64,000 bases of DNA, from the NCBI GenBank assembly GCA_001599975.1, contig BCIO01000001.1, positions 3,386,293 through 3,450,292 of the forward strand, written 5' to 3'. Below, one piece after another: positions 23,129-34,476 of this stretch. The position numbers were made by a program, and so were the translations under genes. The notes under the pieces were generated by a model. That model searched no databases. It was not told the DNA's origin and saw only the letters and a program-made list of their open reading frames with translations. Source of the DNA: Cystobasidiopsis lactophilus. Its lineage: Eukaryota; Basidiomycota; Agaricostilbomycetes; Agaricostilbales; Chionosphaeraceae. How positions within the stretch are numbered: position 1 is the stretch's first letter; each line of letters starts with the position of its first letter.

Positions 23129-23326
23129 GTTGAGCGCGTCGGAAAGAAGCTACTGGACTGCGCAAACCGGTCGCTGGCCAATTCCAAGCTGTGCCAACGA
23201 TGGGCCAAGCCCTCGCCAGCCAATGGGAGCTCGCCGGCCTTTCACAGGTGGCAAGGGGGCCTGTGATCTAGCTTCGCCTGTTACTGGACTCGCTGCGTCC
23301 TTTCTGGAGCTTGACGGCGACTTTGG
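23129..23326. promoter_or_regulatory. Divergent HAPX / KTI13-like promoter with two CCAAT boxes
   Basis: This 198-base stretch between the two start codons carries CCAAT at 23178-23182 and 23220-23224, both on the + strand. HapX acts through the CCAAT-binding complex, so autoregulation is possible; that part is inference. The short length means both genes must share it. Confidence 0.5.
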
Positions 23327-24471
23327 ATGCTGCTGGCAGCTGGCTCTAATGCACAAGGCCAGCTAGGTACCCAAACACAGGAAGACGCACACACATGGAC
23401 GGCGGCGAAGATCCCTGTGACGCTGGTCCGTCAAATCGCGGCTGGCGCAAACCACACGCTGTTTTTGTGTGATGGCGAGGATGGATTAAGCGTTCTTTTA
23501 GGTGTTGGGGACGGTCGACGAGGGCAGCTGGGACCGACGGTGGAAGCCGTCACTTTGGAGGCAGTCGAAATGCGGCCCGGTCACCAGCCAGTCAAAAGAA
23601 TCGCAGCAGCCTGGGAAACATCCTTTTGCGTGTGCTCCAACGACGATTCGGACCTCCTTTTTGCTTGCGGCTCCAACGACTTTGGACTGCTTGGCACCGG
23701 CTCACGCGAAAGCGAATGTGACAACTTTCAAGCTGTGACACTCGGCGCGGCCCCGTGCAAGGTTTTGGACATTGCTGCCTCTCCTCGTCATGTCCTACTT
23801 TTGGTGCAGCTCTCGGATGGGGCCAGGGAGGTGCTGGCGTGGGGGGCGAGCCGCCACGGCCAGATGGGACTGGAGCGCCCATGTTGGTTCAGCTTCGGCT
23901 ATTGATACAAACATGGCTGACATGACTATACTTCACAGCTCATGAGCCAATTCCAATTCCGCTTGAGTTTGGCCCCGACAGGCCACTCGCGCTCGCTGCC
24001 GGCATGCATCACTCGGCGATCCTACTTCTGAGTAGCGGCGGCAAACTCTCACTGCATCATTGTGGCCACAAATTATCGCCTATCAATGTGACTATAGAAG
24101 ATCCGAGCACCCTAGAGGGGTCCGAATGGCGACTAACGGCATCGTGGACTGCTACTTTCCTCGTCGCATTCGGATCAGCTGTCGTATCAAAACTAGAACT
24201 CTCTGGCGGCAATATTACGCAGAAGCAGATATCCTTGCCTGTGCAAACAGCTGTTGGAGTTTCAAGTGGCAGCGAGCATCTGCTGATTTCAGGCATCTCT
24301 GGGTCCGGACGGCCGCAAGCTTGGGGCACCGGTTGGAACGAGCACGGCAATCTGGGACTGGGGCACTGTACGTCTGTGGACGGTTTTCAGCTGCTTTTTG
24401 AGGCACAGCAAGGGTCAATATTGGTATGGGGCGGGAATGGGACCTCGTGGCTGGGAGTTTCAGCAGTATAG
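23327..24471 (+). CDS. ATS1: RCC1-repeat protein, ATS1/KTI13-like
   Basis: Protein of 362 residues from two exons (23327-23882 and 23939-24471) joined in phase by a 56-base intron. RCC1-type blade motifs recur: AAGSNAQGQLG, QIAAGANHTLFL, LLGVGDGRRGQLG, FACGSNDFGLLGTG, VLAWGASRHGQMGLE and AWGTGWNEHGNLGLGH, with a C-terminal VWGGNGTSW. This size, a single propeller and that ending fit yeast Ats1/Kti13, which acts with Kti11 in Elongator tRNA wobble-uridine modification and in diphthamide synthesis. Other small RCC1-like proteins cannot be fully excluded. Divergent from HAPX. Confidence 0.78.
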
Positions 24472-25025
24472 CAGCAGCGCTCCTAATGTGGAGCCTGAAC
24501 ACTGGTCTTTGGATGTGTTCCTGGGAGCTCATCCGTCCATAAGTCAGCTGCAGCTTCCCACTCCCATTTTGCTGATCACAACTTCAACTTTGCCACTTTT
24601 TGTAGCGACTTCCGCCGCCTCTTCCTTGTATCTTCCGTATTTGCATTTGAACTTCCATTGGTGGAGCAGCAAGACTTTTGGAAAGACGCAAACTATGGCA
24701 ACGAGAGCGAGCAAACGGCGGCTCCGAGTCTGGTGGCACGCCACTGCTGCTTAGGCTTGCCCTCGCTCGTCCACCTTCTGTTCTGTTTCCCTGCCTCTGC
24801 CTGTGTATCACACTCAAAATGATTCTCTGCCAACTTTGGTGCAGGCCAAGTGGCCGTTGAATTAGAGAGTGGGCCTTGATGACCGTTGCCGTTGAAATTT
24901 GGCTGCCTGTTCGTGAAATCTTCTGGTGCACCGTTAGATCCAGAAATGGCTCGATCTTCTTGCTCTTGCTCTTCTACCGTCTCGATACAAAGGCTTCCGT
25001 TTGTTGCTGAACACCTTCGAATACA
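24472..25025. other. Intergenic region, possibly 5' exon of the next gene
   Basis: Short open frames occur on both strands. None has recognisable motifs. An upstream exon of the next gene may lie here, since that gene's N-terminus is uncertain. Confidence 0.4.
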
Positions 25026-26029
25026 ATGCCGAACCAGCGCTCCTGCGTTGTCCAGTTGCTCACTCGACCCATCGCTGCTGTTGGCCTCCTGGCCGTGGCT
25101 TGTGTCTTCACTAGAGAAGGCATTTCCTTCGGCCGTTCCTTGCGAAGAACGACGGCAGGGCGCTCTCCCTCTGACGACCCAGACCGCATTCGAAGCCGGC
25201 GGAGAGGAAATGCGCACCAACGGCAGCTCGAGCTGGCTCAAAGGATGCAGCGATGGCAAGCTTTGGAGACTATCTTTCACGGGGACGATGGCACGAATCA
25301 ACGTTGGATAGAGGCTCTCGCTCGAGAGGCCGTTCCGCTGCGCCGCTACCTAGAGAGCTCGGAGGCTCTCGTTTTCCGCGTCTTCAACTTCGTTTTGAAC
25401 GAAATTGACGATCAAATATTGGACGCCAAGAAAGCTAGCAACGGAACGGTCGTCCTCGAAGCGATCGTATCTCGGCGTGCGCAACTGATGGAATTCAAGC
25501 TGGATGTGATGGATATCCTCCAGTACACTGTTGACAAGTCCAGCGACATAAAGCGTAGGTGGGGCCTTGATCCTGTCCGGCTTTATACTGACGGCATTTG
25601 GTCCCCACAGTGCCAGTCGACGAAATGCTGGACGCTTGCTCTTTTCGCATGTGGCAGCTGGGCTCTACGGTCTCCCTGTCTACATCTCCATCGATCACGA
25701 CCTGGGCACCTGCTTCTACCTCCAGCACCCCTCCTCTAGCCTCACCATTAGACAGTGGCGCCAGTACACCACTTAGCCCAGTCAGCTCTTGCCGCTCACC
25801 CTCGACCGCCGCTACGACACCAACCTCAGTGCTGTCGTCCAGCTCTACACCCTCATCCTCCCTCTCGTCATACTTCCAAGACGCCGAACTGGCGGCCGAT
25901 CCAGTTTCCAGCCGCTGGCTGGACCGGACAGTCAAGCACGAATCTGACGTCGCATTTGAAGAGGATCAGACGTTCAATAGAGTGACGTTCAAGAACCTTT
26001 ACGATGCAGGGGTCCGGAGGATGGGATGA
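25026..26029 (+). CDS. Uncharacterised protein with helical core and Ser/Thr-rich region
   Basis: Not recognised. Two exons (25026-25554 and 25611-26029) join in phase across a GTAGGT...CACAG intron, giving DIK|LPVDEMLDACSFRMWQLG. From the 5' frame start at 25026 there is a hydrophobic stretch (RPIAAVGLLAVACVF), then Arg-rich sequence. A confident helical core follows (LELAQRMQRWQALETIF, LREAVPLRRYLESSEALVFRV without the first residue, FNFVLNEIDDQILDAKK, MEFKLDVMDILQYTVDKSS). Then comes a Ser/Thr/Pro-rich disordered segment and a C-terminus FNRVTFKNLYDAGVRRMG. The start codon is uncertain. The helical core and spliced continuity support it as a real gene. Confidence 0.6.
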
Positions 26030-26213
26030 AGGGACGAAAAGGGGGTGCCCGCGACAAGTTTCTCGAATGCCGACCCCCATGGCAGCCGAGTATTCCATAA
26101 AGAGATATCGGGAGATTGGTTAAAGTTGAACCGAACCGGAAATATGCAAGTGAATGTTGAATGAGAACAGAATAAGTACAAGTGAATGCAAACAATAAGT
26201 GCAGAGGGGAAAT

Positions 26214-28657
26214 TCAAGCGTCCATCTTCTTAGCCCAAGTCTTGAGGCTCTGCGGAGCGTCGACCTTTGCTGCAGCGGCTTTGTCAATGTCCGAGACCCA
26301 GAGAACCATTCGGTTAACCTGGAAGATTCCTGGCGCGGCCGCTTTGGTCCTAGTGGTTCCTTGAACATCGAAGAAGCCAAGCGCATGCAGTCGTTCAAAA
26401 GCCTGCCGAAAAACTCAGATGCGCACACAGAACGTTTTGAGAGAACGCATGTCTACCTTTTGAAATACTGCCCGATTGAAAGGCCGCCTGTCCTTGAGGT
26501 GGGCGTTGCCACTTTTGCCACTGTTGCCGTCTATTTGGCTATTGCTGCGCTTGATGTGCTGCATGTACAAATCGTAGGCAGTAGCCAAGTTGAAGGTCGA
26601 CTCCGTGGCGTTAAGAGGCGTTACGAGAGCGTGCTTGATGCTGACCAGGCAAGTCAACTCAATGGTTGAAAGCTCTGCAGGTGCCAGCAAAGATCTTAAG
26701 TCATCAGAGCCAAAACGAGAGCCATCAAACTCACGGGTCAAGACTGAGACTGGCTTCTGAGCTGGCGGGTCGTGCTCAAACAAGGCAGTGATTTCGATGT
26801 CTTCTTCGACGTCGTTCAAGCTGTCATGTATGAGCTTGATGTGAGAAGCCTGCAGACTCCATTTCAGAGAGAAAAGACGGAGAATGAAGTGCGTTTAGCG
26901 GCTTACGATCATGGCCAGCAGCTCGGCCTTATTTGCTGAAATGCGGTAAATGGCTTGGGCCGAAGCTTTGACGTCTTTCCTGGAAAAGAAAGTCTATGAT
27001 TATGCGAAAAGACATGCTTGAGTAGGGTCAAAGGGAGAGAAAAAAAGAGGACTACGCACTTGAAGTCCCTGATCCCAAGCCTCGCACAGCCCTTGGCCTT
27101 CCTGCTCCTCTTCCAACACCGCAGGATCGGCAACCAAGCAAGCCTTGGCCACCTCGATGAAGTCTTCAGGCGAGCGAGACAGCGGCATGAGATGCATCCG
27201 AGACTGGCACCTGGACCGAACCCGTTTCTCCATCAGGTCGAGGCAGTCGGATCGGGTGCTGGTGCCAATGACGGCCATGCCGCCTCCTCTTTTCCCCGAC
27301 TGAACGATGTCCAGCAAGCAGTAGAGGAAGGACTGGCGCTGGTCCCGCAACGCGAACAGGTCGAACTCTTCAAGGATGAAGATGATGGGCTTGTTGGCGT
27401 CCACTTCGGTCTCGCTGTTGGGCAATGCGGACGGTTCCAGAATGGAGATCAAGGAGTTTAAGGTGGCCGCATTGGAGCCCTGTGCGCTTCATTAGTCGGA
27501 GAGCATGAAAATGTCCACCCCCAACTCACAAAATCCGCAGCATCATCTTCCAGCCCACCCTCCGTGCTGCAAAGTTGCCGTGCTATGTCCTTCAAAGCCA
27601 GCCGGTCCGTGTTTTGCACCAGGCCGTTAAGCCGTACGACCAGCATTTGGTCGTGGCCGGTCGCATCTTGGATTAGCTTCAAGGAGCGCTTGATGACCTA
27701 CGCGAAAAACGAACAGTTCAGCTTAGGATAATGCTCTAGAAAGGCGCAGACACGCACAGCAGTTTTGCCCACGCCTCTGGGGCCAATGAGCAAAGCACAG
27801 TTGCCTTCCGCATCCACGACGGTTCTGTGCAGCAAGCTCCTGACATCCTTTTCGACACCCTCCATGCCAGGCAAGCAAGGCGCGGCTAGAATATTGTCCG
27901 AGTCCGAGTCAGAGCTGGTGGGTAGGAAGGGCTGGATGTCGCCTCGTAAAACAGCCAGAGCACGACTGGCGACGCGCTGAACGAGATGCGCTGGAAATGC
28001 GGTTCGGGCTGGCTGAGAGGTGAGTTTTGTGTTGGACTTTGGAAGAGTTTTGGACTTGGTGGCGACGGCGGCTTTGCGCTTGCTGGGAGTCGGTGGAGGC
28101 GTCGAGGCGGGCTCTTCCTCGTCGTCCGCGTCGTCCGGAACAAGACTCGGAGTGAGGTCAGGGAAGACTGGGGTGGGCGTAGAGGCGCGAGAGGGTCCGG
28201 CCTGCGCCTCGTTCTCCTCCTCCGCCTCTGAATCCGCAACTTGCTCGGGAGAAGGCTGCCTGCGCCTAGTCGCGCGTTTGGTTGGCGTCTCTTGTGGTGT
28301 CGCGATATGCTTTGAGGGGCGCTTGGCGGGCGTAGGATCAGGCGTAGGGTAGGCGGCGCGGGTGACCCTTGCAGGAGCGACGGGAGTGCTTGTCACCTTC
28401 GTCCTCTTTGCCCTGGTCTTCACCATGGCCATGGGGTCGTCCGATTCCTCGTCTGATGCTGGTGGTGTGTCTGCTCTTGCCCGTTTGACTGGCGTGGTGC
28501 GCGGAGTGACAAGCAGGCCCTTGTTGCTACTGCCAGCTCGCGCGTCCTTCTTCCCGCCGCTCCCTTTCCCTTTGACCGGGGCGAAGCGAGGGGAAGAGCG
28601 AGGCGTCGAGACGCCTTTGACGGGCGGTTTACGACGTGGCGGCGTGCTGGTGGACAT
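26214..28657 (-). CDS. ORC4: Origin recognition complex subunit 4
   Basis: AAA+ subunit of ORC, which marks replication origins and loads MCM. The C-terminal two thirds align with ORC4: Walker A IGPRGVGKT (near 27760-27790), then LVVRLNGLVQNTDRLALKDI, Walker B IIFILEEFDLFALRDQRQ (near 27340-27400), sensor 1 AVIGTSTRSDCLDLMEKRV, and winged-helix pieces ELTCLVSIKHALVTP-like and RPFNRAVFQK|AFERLHALGFFD, ending LKTWAKKMDA at the stop 26214. The N-terminal 240 or so residues are disordered and full of TP/SP sites next to Lys/Arg (PRTTPVKR, DPTPAKR, QETPTKR, PPPTPSKRK), an extension that human and budding yeast ORC4 lack. The start at 28657 fits MSTSTPPRRKPPVKG. At least six introns. Confidence 0.9.
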
Positions 28658-28933
28658 GTTGGCAGCTTGATGGACGATGGAGCGGGAGCAAGGTGCTCTA
28701 AATTAAATTTGGGAAGTCGTTGGGACGCGACTTGGGCTCCCGGGTCGTCGCTATTGGCAGGCCGACGCTTCGATTCTACTTCTGTGACTAAATGACACGT
28801 CTTAGGTCGTCAAAATGGTGTCATTACAAGGCAAACAGCGTGAAACTGGGGAAGTGGGGTCTCGTTCTCTCCAGGTCTCGTACTCTTGCTATTCCTGCTT
28901 CCTTTTCGTCCCCCAAAGCTCTTGATAGACAAG

Positions 28934-29365
28934 CTAGATCTGAGGTGCCGAGCCACGGGACAAAATCAAGTACAAGGCGTGGATGATGCCCTGGTGTGAA
29001 GAAACCAATCAGCCATTGGCGTTTTGAGCGTAGATCGAAAGCAGACGCACCGGAATGTAGCCCAGAATGGTGAGAAGGACCTGAAGAAGGGTACGGACCA
29101 TTCAGCTGTGTCATGGCCCTGGAAACGGAGGATATTGTACAGACATTGATCCCTGTTGGGTCGATGGTCAGCACCAGTCCTATCTTCAGCTGATGAGCGC
29201 GAACTTACAGAATTGTAGTGCGCAACCTCGCTCCAAAAAGACGCCCAGAGGCTGGAAAGCATTCAGAGTCAGATAGGGAATCGGCATTCAACAGATACGA
29301 CGGCGGCGCACAGGAAGGAAGATGGCGAGGACGATAGCGCAAAGGTCTCCAGCTGTGTAGGCCAT
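28934..29365 (-). CDS. PMP3: Plasma membrane proteolipid 3 (PMP3/UPF0057)
   Basis: Tiny membrane peptide of 63 residues built from four short exons. The spliced sequence reads MAYTAGDLCAIVLAIFLP / PLGVFLERGCALQF / WIN / VLLTILGYIP / GIIHALYLILSRGSAPQI. It has the two hydrophobic helices and the exact family blocks FLPPLGVFLERGC and LLTILGYIPGIIHALY of PMP3 proteins, which affect membrane potential and cation tolerance. The start is at 29365, the first donor at 29311, and the stop TAG at 28934-28936. One donor (GTCTGT after WIN) is weak, but the family match leaves little doubt. Confidence 0.9.
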
Positions 29366-29508
29366 TACTGACGATTGTGATTTGAATGGTGTGAGAACAA
29401 GGAGAGATAAAGCGGTTTTTGCGAAAGGTGGAGGGTGTGACGTAGTTCAAAGATTGTTTGACCTTTTGGAGCCCTATCGAGCGCAGGAGCAGTGCTGAAG
29501 GCAGAGGT

Positions 29509-31212
29509 TTAGTGCGACGACCAAATTAGGAGCCCCAAAGTCCAATGGCGTTCTGCATGAGGTAAAGGTTAGCTCGTGCCTATCCCAAAGAGACAAATGA
29601 TAACCGACATGGTCTGGACAATGCTTAGGACAGAAGTCACAATGACGGCACGTCAAATTCACGCAAAGCGGCTCCTCGCAGCAGAAATCGCTGAGATCGC
29701 GGTCTTGCATGTCTTCGAAGGAGGTGGCAATGACGAGGACGTTTGTGTCAAAAGTCCGAGCTCCTGGACAGCCACCTTGTGTTCAGCGCAGTTTAGCAAG
29801 CGAAAGAGTGTACACTCACTGAAAAATGTGGTGTGCGACGTCACCCATTGGTAAACAAACTGAGCAGCAAAGTTGTCAAGTGCGTTGGCAACTTCGCGGG
29901 CAGCAGCCGCAGAGTCCCACTTTGCCATCGGAACGCGGTCGTAGTAGGCGCGAGCCACCGAGGCAACCATGTCGTCATGATCGTCCGCGACTTGCATGAG
30001 ATCCCTGACAGTTGCGTCTGCCTTCACCAATTGTCGTCGCTCCGTCACAAAGTCCGCCACAGAAAGGGAGCCGCAAATAAGGCTGTCGATTTCGCTCTTC
30101 CAAGTGAACTTGCTGGGGTAGTAGCGCAGCTTGCGATCCAGGTCGAATCCGCCTAGAGAAGCTGCCTGGTCCATCGCATCCGTCCGAATCTCTTGGACAT
30201 CTGCATACTGTCGAACGACAGCTTGAACCAGGCGATGTTGAATGGGGTGCTCGAAATGTTGAATGTGGGCCAGTTCGAAGCGAAGTTTGACAGGCAAACG
30301 GAATCCTGCGGCATGATTGAGGGCCGTGACAAGAGCGGGCGAGATCTCCAGAAGTTGCTTGTTGCGCTCATTCTTCTGCTCTTTCGCAAATTTCTTGACC
30401 GCTTCGTTAAACCACGCTGCTTGGTTGCTCCGGTGATTTGGGTGATGGTGGTCTTGGGTAACGCAAGCCCAACACACGTAGGTTCTCCAGAAATCCAGTG
30501 CAGCATGCTGGGAGGGGTCGAAGTGATAAAGCTCGAGGGCCTCTTCGCGATTGATTAGTCGAAACTTGCGCCGCCGGGCGCAAAGGCTACAAACTGGGTT
30601 GGCGGCTGGCTCCATTGGAACTGTGGCCACCCAAGGCTCAGTGCATTTCGATCGACAACCTGGGAGCAGTCAAGATTGCTTTAAACTGCATGCCACTGAG
30701 AAGAGCTAGAATCGGGTGGAGTGCTCACCCAAGCAAGTCTTCGCATACTTCTTGAAGTAGGTCTGGCGCCAGGTGGCCGTTTGACAGACTCTGCGCTTGA
30801 CACCCCTACGCTTGCACATCCCTTTCCATTCCCTTTCATCAGAAACGAGAGCCAAGCGCCAGCTCTTACTGACGCTCTCCAGATGCAGTCGATTCATCAA
30901 GCCTCGATCGCCAAGATATTTGGCGATCATTCGCTTGAGTTCGGTCGGGATGGAATCCGCCTGGATACCCTTCGAAGCATAATGGGAGGTGTCCTCTAAG
31001 GATTTGAGGTGACCTTGAAGACGAGCCACCAGCAGCTCGCGGCTGCCGGAAAAGTCTAATTCGTGCCCTGCCAATTCGTCTTCAAGTTGGCGAATCGAAA
31101 GCGACAAGACTTGCTGCCAAGGCAGGACCCTGTCGCTGGTCAAGGCCAGAGCTTGACCTTCCTCCGAGCTGCTGGAGGACGATGCGCCGGACGAAGAATC
31201 GGACGAATCCAT
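29509..31212 (-). CDS. SAP-like and F-box-like protein with Cys-rich motifs
   Basis: Not assigned to a named family. Order: an acidic Ser-rich N-terminus (MDSSDSSSGASSSSSSEEG), then a SAP-like helix pair (LSIRQLEDELAGHELDFSGS, then RELLVARLQGHL), then an F-box-like block (IPTELKRMIAKYL ... LESVSKSWRLALVSDEREW). After an intron in phase comes a cysteine set (CRSKCTEP, CSLCARRRKF, YVCWACV), then a helical middle, then a second cysteine/histidine cluster (CCEEPLCVNLTCRHCDFCPK, then HCPDH) near 29600-29670 that could bind zinc. An intron with a CTAAC branch and CAG end near 29550 places the stop at 29509. Without that intron the frame stops at 29474. An F-box would suggest an SCF ubiquitin-ligase adaptor; that is inference. 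Confidence 0.65.
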
Positions 31213-31416
31213 TGAAAAGCGGTGCAGTCCTGGTATGAGCCCGGTGTTGGACGGCGTCGTTGCTTGGGCCAGAGAGGGCCAGCGTTTGCCTGCTGGTTGT
31301 GCCTGGAAAACAAAGGTCGCCCCAATTTTGGTGGCGAGTCCAACGATCGGCGCTCATATGTAACCTGCAGAGCGTGCCCCAGCGGCAAAGGCTGCCCATC
31401 CTCGTCCAAGACCAGC

Positions 31417-33119
31417 ATGAAGTGCACTCTTGAGGTGGTAGCGTCAAGCTTGATGACTGCTTCAATCGTCCTTGTCCCTTGGGTGCTGTCGCACGCACCT
31501 CCGCGCGCTCTGGCCAGCGCTTGGTGCTTCCTGCTCTCTGTCACCCTCCACGCAACATTTGGCGTCTTGGGCCTTGTCGATGCCGCCAAGGCACAGCACA
31601 TCATCTCCGTTTTGGTCCTTTTCACCAGTGAGGCGGTTTTAGTCTTGAACGACCCTGTATAGGCCTAGAAAGCGGTTGACAGCTGCTCTCCTAATTCTGA
31701 CCTTTATGGAGCATCAAAGCCGCCTGCTGAGGGAGCTCATGCTCTTCATTATTGCTTGTTGTAAGTCCACTTTCACAATCTGGAGGCCTTGCCGTTCACT
31801 TCGGACCAGCAATGGCCATTAAAACCGTCCTCGTCTTCTCGGCCATCTCGACCCTTGGTTACCTGTCCACTGGCCTGGCGCTGGTGTTCGCAGCTGCTGC
31901 TCTTTTGGCAGATCTTTACCAGCGCTGCATGACTGACGTGAGGCATCAAAGCGACCACGAAGCCAATGTTCGACAGCCGACAGGCCTCTGGCACAGCTTG
32001 AACTCCGCCAGCAGCCTGTGCACCTCGCTGGACCCCAATCCCAGGTGTCCGCAACCCCTCACTGCTCGCTTGGTCGCGGGCACCGCCTGCTGGCTAGTTG
32101 AAATCATCCTCGCGCTGTCAGCGTTGGCAGCGTCCGCGCAGAACGGCAGCACCATTACGCTGTACGGAATGTCCTCACCTGGAATAGCTCTCGCACTGGC
32201 CATATTGGCGTGGGTCCGTCTGTGCGCGGTTTGCAGCCACTTCCTGCGCTCTACGCTGGTCGAACGCGCACCCGAAGAACCGGCCAGCGCGACTTTGCCA
32301 CCGCCCCGCTTGATCGTCGAGCCACCGCCGACGACACAGATCGAACGCCCCAGTGGTCTGCGCAACCGAGTCCTCTCACGCACGCGCCACCCTTCGGCAT
32401 CGCTGACAATCCGCACTGACCAAGATCCCTTCGTACGTGAAGAGAGGCCAGCAACCATCGTACACGTCGCGCCTTCGTTCGACAGCCAAAGCTACTGGGC
32501 CAACTTGCCCAGCTTTGTTCAAGAGGACCTAACGGGCGAGTATACGCTGGCCGACACGACGACTTCTTCGCAAGTCCGCCGCTCGCTGCTCCACCGCGTC
32601 CGCTCTTTCGACAGCTTTCGCTCCTCTCGCTCCCAGAGACGCCGCCGAGCTCGAGCCAACTCGGACAATGCCCACTACCGCAGCCCCCAGATGAGCTTCT
32701 CCGGCTTCAACGCGCCTTTCGAGCTGCCGCCTTTGGAGGTCTCGACTTTCGAGTGGGATTCGCCGGGCGGGCGCGGCCACAAAAAGAATGCTTTCTCTTT
32801 GCCCTTCTTTCGGTCTGGCAAGCATCTGCAGCAGCAACAGCAGCCGTCCCCGCCACTCCCGTCTCCAATGCCAGACGCCGACGTGAGGAGCTCCTCCGCG
32901 CCAGCCCGAGCCCGAGTTCAAACCTTTCGGGGCAGCCCTCCACCCTTTGGTTCCTTGATCCCCGTGTACAGTGTTTCAGAGCTCGCCGTCCATGTGTCAC
33001 TGGCTGAAGCTCGTTCTCGAGCCCACAGTGAGGCTGGCCCTCGACGCTCGCACGCCCGCTCTGAATCCAACCGCTATAACTTGCTGCTCGAGGCTGTCCG
33101 GGCTGGCCTGAGGAACTAG
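31417..33119 (+). CDS. Multi-pass membrane protein with long disordered tail
   Basis: Not recognised by family. The start at 31417 gives MKCTLEVVASSLMTASIVLV, the first of about five or six hydrophobic segments. Others are FLLSVTLHATFGVLGLV, IISVLVLF, MLFIIAC|CLAVHFG, VLVFSAISTLGYLSTGLALV, LVEIILALSALAAS and ALALAILAWVRLCAVC. Two introns (about 31631-31700 and 31751-31786) join in phase. The C-terminal half is cytosolic-looking: Ser/Arg/Pro rich, with RRSLLHRVRSFDSFRSSRSQ, a short Gln run (near 32827-32844) and LIPVYSVSELAVHVSLAEAR near the end. The tail looks like a phosphorylated regulatory region. Divergent from the SAP/F-box-like gene with 204 bases between starts. Confidence 0.72.
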
Positions 33120-33300
33120 AGAGCAAAGTGGAGAGAAGGCAGCAAATGAAGACGGAAAGAGGAAAAATAGACAATTGCATCATCTCGAGGGGGGCATTAG
33201 TTGTTCTGTTTTCTGTTTTTGTTGTTGGGCCTTCGGACGCCTTTGAATTGACCTATACCCGCTATGTCTATACAAAGAAATCGATCGCATGCGGGAGAAC

Positions 33301-34476
33301 CTAGGCCGTCTTGGTCGGGCCCAAGACTTTCTCCATCTGGGTTTGGAGGCCCATGAGCGAGGTGATGACACTGTGAGAGTCTGCTGTTAGAAAGCACCTA
33401 AGAGCAACGAAGGGAACAAAACCCACCCGATGATGCCCAGAGTGCCTTCGGACAAGTTGACGTGACCGAGAGCGCTGGCCGGGATCCAGAAGTCGAGCAG
33501 GTCTTGGACGAGCTGGAAATTGTTGGACTCGTATTTTCTGTGCGTGCCCCGGAACAGAGAAATGAAACTTGGCACTTGAACATTAGGGAAGCCTTAGGAC
33601 GCACGCTCGGGTGGTCTTGAGGTCGGCGCGAGCTTCGACTTCTTTCTCGGGCGAGGCGGAGAGCGCTTTGGCCTTGCTCAGCTTGTAGGTCAGCTTGCGT
33701 CGGTTGTAGACGCCCGAAGCGATGGAGAAGACTGTGAATCGGGTCGAACGTAAGCAGGGGGATGTGCTTGACGGAGGAGCAGGGCAACGCACGAATGCCG
33801 GTCATCCAGGCTCGGTAGGCGTGCTTGTTGATGCGTTCGAAGGTCGGGCCAGCAAATTGCTTGACCTTGGTGACGTGGAGCTGTTCGAGGAAACACATGA
33901 GCGAGGGAGACACAGAAGGGTCAAAGGGACGGAGCGCCACGAACCCAAATCAAGGTGTCGAAGAAGAGGTAAACGGCGTAGCCCATCTGGCGGCCCATGG
34001 CGGTGACCCTGAGCACGGCGTCGGGCTCGGTGGCCGCCGTCTTGACGAACGTCTGGAGGTGCTCGGCCCATTTGCCCACTCGCATCACTGTCGAATTCTG
34101 GACCCTCAAGCCTCGTTCACGGGCAACAGAGAGCGCAAAATCACTGACGCTTCCTGGACTGCGCCAGAGTAGCCTTGAGCGCGGTGAACTGAGCGACGAG
34201 GTCCTTGGAGTAGCCTCGATTGGCAAGGTGCCAGGCCAAGAAGCGCGCAAAGTATTGGACGGCGCGGTAGGTCTGCAGGTCAAGTGGGAGTTGTAAGCTT
34301 GAAGCCAGCTGAAGCAACCAGAGAGCCTGCCTTGTCACGGCCCAGCGTCGTCGACCAGACCTGTTTTGGCATGTGTTTTGAGTGCGGGGTCTGGCAATCT
34401 CTGTCGGACGCGGGCTCACCTTGATGGTGCTGGTGACCGCGGGATGGAGAACGACTTGTTGAGCGATAGCTGCCAT
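33301..34476 (-). CDS. PEX11: Peroxisomal membrane protein PEX11
   Basis: Peroxisomal division and proliferation factor. The start at 34476 reads MAAIAQQVVLHPAVTSTIKV. Family blocks follow across introns: YRAVQYFARFLAWHLANRG, FTALKATLAQSRK, RVGKWAEHLQTFVKTA, RQMGYAVYLFFDTLIWV, QFAGPTFERINKHAYRAWM, a variable linker, NNFQLVQDLLDFWIPASALG and LSEGTLGIIG. The C-terminal membrane segment ends GLQTQMEKVLGPTKTA at the stop 33301-33303. The FARFLAW motif and two amphipathic/membrane helices are typical of PEX11. At least five introns. It converges on the upstream membrane-protein gene with 181 bases between stops. Confidence 0.85.

Noticed and set aside
24693-25301. 202-residue minus-strand frame
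   Set aside because: It lies antisense to a spliced + strand gene with coherent helical coding and has no motif of its own.
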